Below are positions 5,446 to 7,518 of a stretch of DNA of 7,518 bases, piece by piece. The notes under the pieces are model-generated. The model worked only from the letters and a program-made list of their open reading frames with translations. It searched no databases and was not told the DNA's origin. Source of the DNA: Comamonadaceae bacterium (GTDB lineage: Bacteria > Pseudomonadota > Gammaproteobacteria > Burkholderiales > Burkholderiaceae_C); assembly GCA_947466165.1 (NCBI GenBank), contig CANIDW010000071.1, positions 1 through 7,518 on the forward strand, given 5' to 3'. The position numbers and the translations under genes are program-made. The stretch's first letter is position 1. Each line of letters begins with the position of its first letter.

Positions 5446-6996
5446 ATGAAGCAGGGTTTATCACTGCGCGTTTCGCAGCATCTGGCGTTGACGCCGCAAT
5501 TGCAGCAGTCGATTCGTTTGCTGCAGCTCTCAACGCTGGAGTTGAGTCAGGAAGTCGAGCAGATGCTGGACGAGAACCCTTTTCTGGAGTTGTCGGAAGA
5601 GGCGGCTTCGCGGGAGGAGTTTGGTCTGGCCACGGCGGATGTGCCGGTCAGTCAGGACATCAAGGATTTTGAGTATTCGGCCGGGGAAAGTTCGGCATCG
5701 AGCAGCGCCGATGACCGGGTGTCCAGCACTGCCGAGTCGGCCGGCGAAGGCGAAGGCAGCGAGCCCAAGCTCGAAGAAAGCTGGGAAGGCGACGGCACCG
5801 TCGAGAGCGCCCCCGACGACAGCGAATGGGGCAGCGATGCGCCCGCCCGCAAAAATAACAACGACGACGGCGAAGATGTGGACGCGGCTGAACTGGCGCG
5901 CAACCAGGAGTCGCTGCAAGATCATTTGCACCGGCAGGCGCTGGGTTTGCGGCTGTCTGAAGAAGACCGCGCTGCTCTGCACTTTCTGATCGAGTCGCTC
6001 AACGACGACGGCTACCTGGAAGACACCCTGGCCTCGCTGGCTGCCGGTCTGGCCGGAGAAGATCTGGAGCAGGCCGAAGAGCTCGAACATCATTTTGCGG
6101 TTGCCCTCAAACTCTTGCATCACATGGAGCCGGCCGGTGTGGGCGCTCGCAACCTGGCGGAATGTTTGAGCCTGCAACTGCTGGACTGCAAAAACACTGA
6201 AGAAACGCGCGCGGCCATGGCCATCTGTTTGCAGCCCATGGAGTTGCTGGCCAAACGCGACGTCAAGCGCCTGACACAGCTCTGCGGTTTTTCTGACAGT
6301 GCCATCAAGCTGGCCATCGGCCTGATAGGCCGGCTCGACCCGAAGCCGGGCCGGCGATTTGTGAACGTCGAGCGTAACGTGGTGGTGCCCGATGTGCTGG
6401 TGATCAAAGCCGGGCGCGGCTTCAAGGTCTCGCTCAACGGCGAGGTCATGCCCAAGCTGCGCGTGCACGACATTTATGCCAACGCACTCAAGCAGCACAA
6501 GGGCCAGGGCGGTGCGGCGTTGCAGCAGCGACTGCAAGAGGCGCGCTGGTTCATCAAGAACATTCAGCAGCGCTTTGACACCATCTTGCGCGTGTCCACC
6601 GCCATCGTCGAGCGCCAAAAAGCTTTCTTTGCGCACGGCGAGCTGGCCATGCGACCGCTGGTTTTGCGCGAAATTGCGGATGAACTGGGCCTGCACGAAT
6701 CGACCATCTCGCGCGTGACCACCGCCAAGTACATGAGCACGCCTTACGGCACCTTTGAGCTGAAGTATTTCTTTGGCTCGGCGCTGGGCACCGAGGCCGG
6801 CGGCAACGCGTCGAGCACCGCAGTGCGCGCGCTGATCAAACAGTTTGTCGCTTCCGAAAGTGCGGCCAAACCGCTGAGCGACAACCAGATTTCAGAAATG
6901 CTCAAAGAGCAGGGCATCGAATGCGCACGCCGCACTGTGGCCAAGTACCGCGAAGCGCTGCGCATTGCCCCTGCCAACCTGCGAAAAACGCTCTAG
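5446..6996 (+). CDS. rpoN: RNA polymerase sigma-54 factor RpoN
   Basis: RpoN directs core RNA polymerase to -24/-12 promoters and needs an ATP-dependent enhancer-binding activator. From the ATG at 5446 the protein has 516 residues. Region I (activator contact and fork-DNA binding) is the canonical MKQGLSLRVSQHLALTPQLQ with the Q/L-rich stretch, to about residue 50. A long acidic, Ser/Glu/Asp-rich region II runs to about residue 145. The core-binding domain follows (LQDHLHRQALGLRLSEEDR to KPGRRF). The DNA-binding helix-turn-helix begins near residue 405 (LVLREIADELGLHESTISRV, then STPYGTFELKYFF). The RpoN box ARRTVAKYRE is residues 494-503 and is intact. The frame is open for 44 more codons upstream to 5314, but those residues come from the repeat module and have no family resemblance, so ATG 5446 is the start. 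E. coli RpoN is 477 residues; the surplus is mainly region II. Confidence 0.98.
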   Translation: MKQGLSLRVSQHLALTPQLQQSIRLLQLSTLELSQEVEQMLDENPFLELSEEAASREEFGLATADVPVSQDIKDFEYSAGESSASSSADDRVSSTAESAGEGEGSEPKLEESWEGDGTVESAPDDSEWGSDAPARKNNNDDGEDVDAAELARNQESLQDHLHRQALGLRLSEEDRAALHFLIESLNDDGYLEDTLASLAAGLAGEDLEQAEELEHHFAVALKLLHHMEPAGVGARNLAECLSLQLLDCKNTEETRAAMAICLQPMELLAKRDVKRLTQLCGFSDSAIKLAIGLIGRLDPKPGRRFVNVERNVVVPDVLVIKAGRGFKVSLNGEVMPKLRVHDIYANALKQHKGQGGAALQQRLQEARWFIKNIQQRFDTILRVSTAIVERQKAFFAHGELAMRPLVLREIADELGLHESTISRVTTAKYMSTPYGTFELKYFFGSALGTEAGGNASSTAVRALIKQFVASESAAKPLSDNQISEMLKEQGIECARRTVAKYREALRIAPANLRKTL

Positions 6997-7518
6997 ATGA
7001 ACCAACTCCAACTCTTCCTTCCCTGCGCTGCAGGAGTTGAAGAACTGCTCGCTGCCGAGGTGCACCACATCACCGGCATTGCCGGCATCTCCTGGCGCGC
7101 CGGCGTGCAATTACAGGGCTCGTGGCGCGACGCGCAGCAGCTCAACTTGCACAGTCGCCTGGCCCAGCGCGTGCTGATCGAGTTGCAGCACGCCGAGTAC
7201 CGCAACGAACAAGACCTCTACCGCGCCGCCGGCAACGTAGCCTGGGAAATCTGGTTCACGCCTAAGCAGACTTTCAAGGTCGAGATCACGGCGCAGCACA
7301 GTCCGCTGAACAGCCTGAACTTTGCTGCGCTCAAGATCAAGGACGCGGTAGCGGACCGCTTCCGGGACAAATACGACGTGCGCCCTGACGTGGACACGCG
7401 CTGGCCCGACGTACGCATCTACGCGCACCTGACCACCGACACCGTCACCATTTACATCGACACCTCGGGCGAGCCGCTGTTTAAGCGCGGCTGGCGTGAA
7501 GACAAGGGCGACGCACCG
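6997..7518 (+). CDS. rlmL: RlmL-type THUMP-domain 23S rRNA guanine-N2 methyltransferase (5' part)
   Basis: 174 codons are present and the gene continues past the right edge. The translation begins MNQLQLFLPCAAGVEELLAAEV, the start typical of the RlmL/YpsC family (compare the ARGLEELL of E. coli RlmL). A THUMP RNA-binding domain follows at about residues 45-155, including SRLAQRVLIEL, FKVEITAQHSPLNSLNFAALKIKDAVADRFRDKYDVRPDVD and PDVRIYAHLTTDTVTIYIDTSGEPL. It ends in FKRGWREDKGDAP, the linker that precedes the SAM-binding catalytic domain, which is outside the window. The family makes m2G2445 in 23S rRNA in E. coli. The ATG touches the rpoN stop TAG with no spacing and has no strong Shine-Dalgarno, so it probably depends on ribosomes finishing rpoN. 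Whether the gene is the short form or an RlmKL-type fusion cannot be seen here. Confidence 0.9.
   Translation, partial: MNQLQLFLPCAAGVEELLAAEVHHITGIAGISWRAGVQLQGSWRDAQQLNLHSRLAQRVLIELQHAEYRNEQDLYRAAGNVAWEIWFTPKQTFKVEITAQHSPLNSLNFAALKIKDAVADRFRDKYDVRPDVDTRWPDVRIYAHLTTDTVTIYIDTSGEPLFKRGWREDKGDAP

Noticed and set aside
5120..5449. 109-codon open frame across the lptB-rpoN gap
   Set aside because: The product is Pro/Arg/Ala-rich low complexity produced by the repeats, has no domain, and overlaps the lptB and rpoN ends. GC-rich repeats commonly stay open by chance.
5530..6696. 388-codon minus-strand frame opposite rpoN
   Set aside because: It is antisense to a fully recognisable conserved gene. 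Long antisense frames are expected in high-GC coding sequence, and no family features are seen.

Overview
The window looks like a chromosomal housekeeping segment from a betaproteobacterium, most likely order Burkholderiales and probably the Comamonadaceae (Polaromonas/Rhodoferax/Acidovorax type). The evidence is the high G+C coding sequence, the protein sequences themselves, the gene order argS - SPOR protein - dsbA and lptA - lptB - rpoN, and a C/G-run hairpin repeat between lptB and rpoN that resembles intergenic repeats I associate with that family. No assignment could be tested by database search.

Layout. Bases 1-209 (minus strand) hold the start of an exported c-type cytochrome, which runs off the left edge. 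After a 166-bp divergent spacer comes a plus-strand operon: argS (arginyl-tRNA synthetase), a membrane-anchored SPOR-domain protein overlapping the argS stop codon, and dsbA (periplasmic thiol oxidase). A clear intrinsic terminator at 3556-3585 closes it. A sigma-70-type promoter 12 bp further on starts the next unit: lptA (periplasmic LPS bridge protein), lptB (ATPase of the LPS exporter), then a 322-bp gene-free stretch, then rpoN (sigma-54). Directly after the rpoN stop, with no spacing, comes the 5' part of an RlmL-type THUMP/SAM-dependent 23S rRNA methyltransferase, cut by the right edge.

How the genes work together. LptA and LptB belong to the same LPS transport machine. LptC is not next to lptA here, although lptC-lptA-lptB-rpoN is the common proteobacterial order. 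The first operon combines translation (argS), division-site or envelope peptidoglycan binding (SPOR) and periplasmic disulfide formation (dsbA). I know this grouping from Burkholderiales genomes, but it has no obvious shared pathway.

The most interesting non-coding structure is 5131-5445. It holds three copies of an approximately 86-bp module, two direct and one inverted, each able to fold into three hairpins. Base-pair substitutions between copies preserve one of the stems, including a bulged T conserved in all three. The last copy abuts the rpoN start codon and supplies its G-rich ribosome binding site. The coding content is otherwise conventional. I see no tRNA, rRNA, CRISPR array, insertion sequence or defence system.
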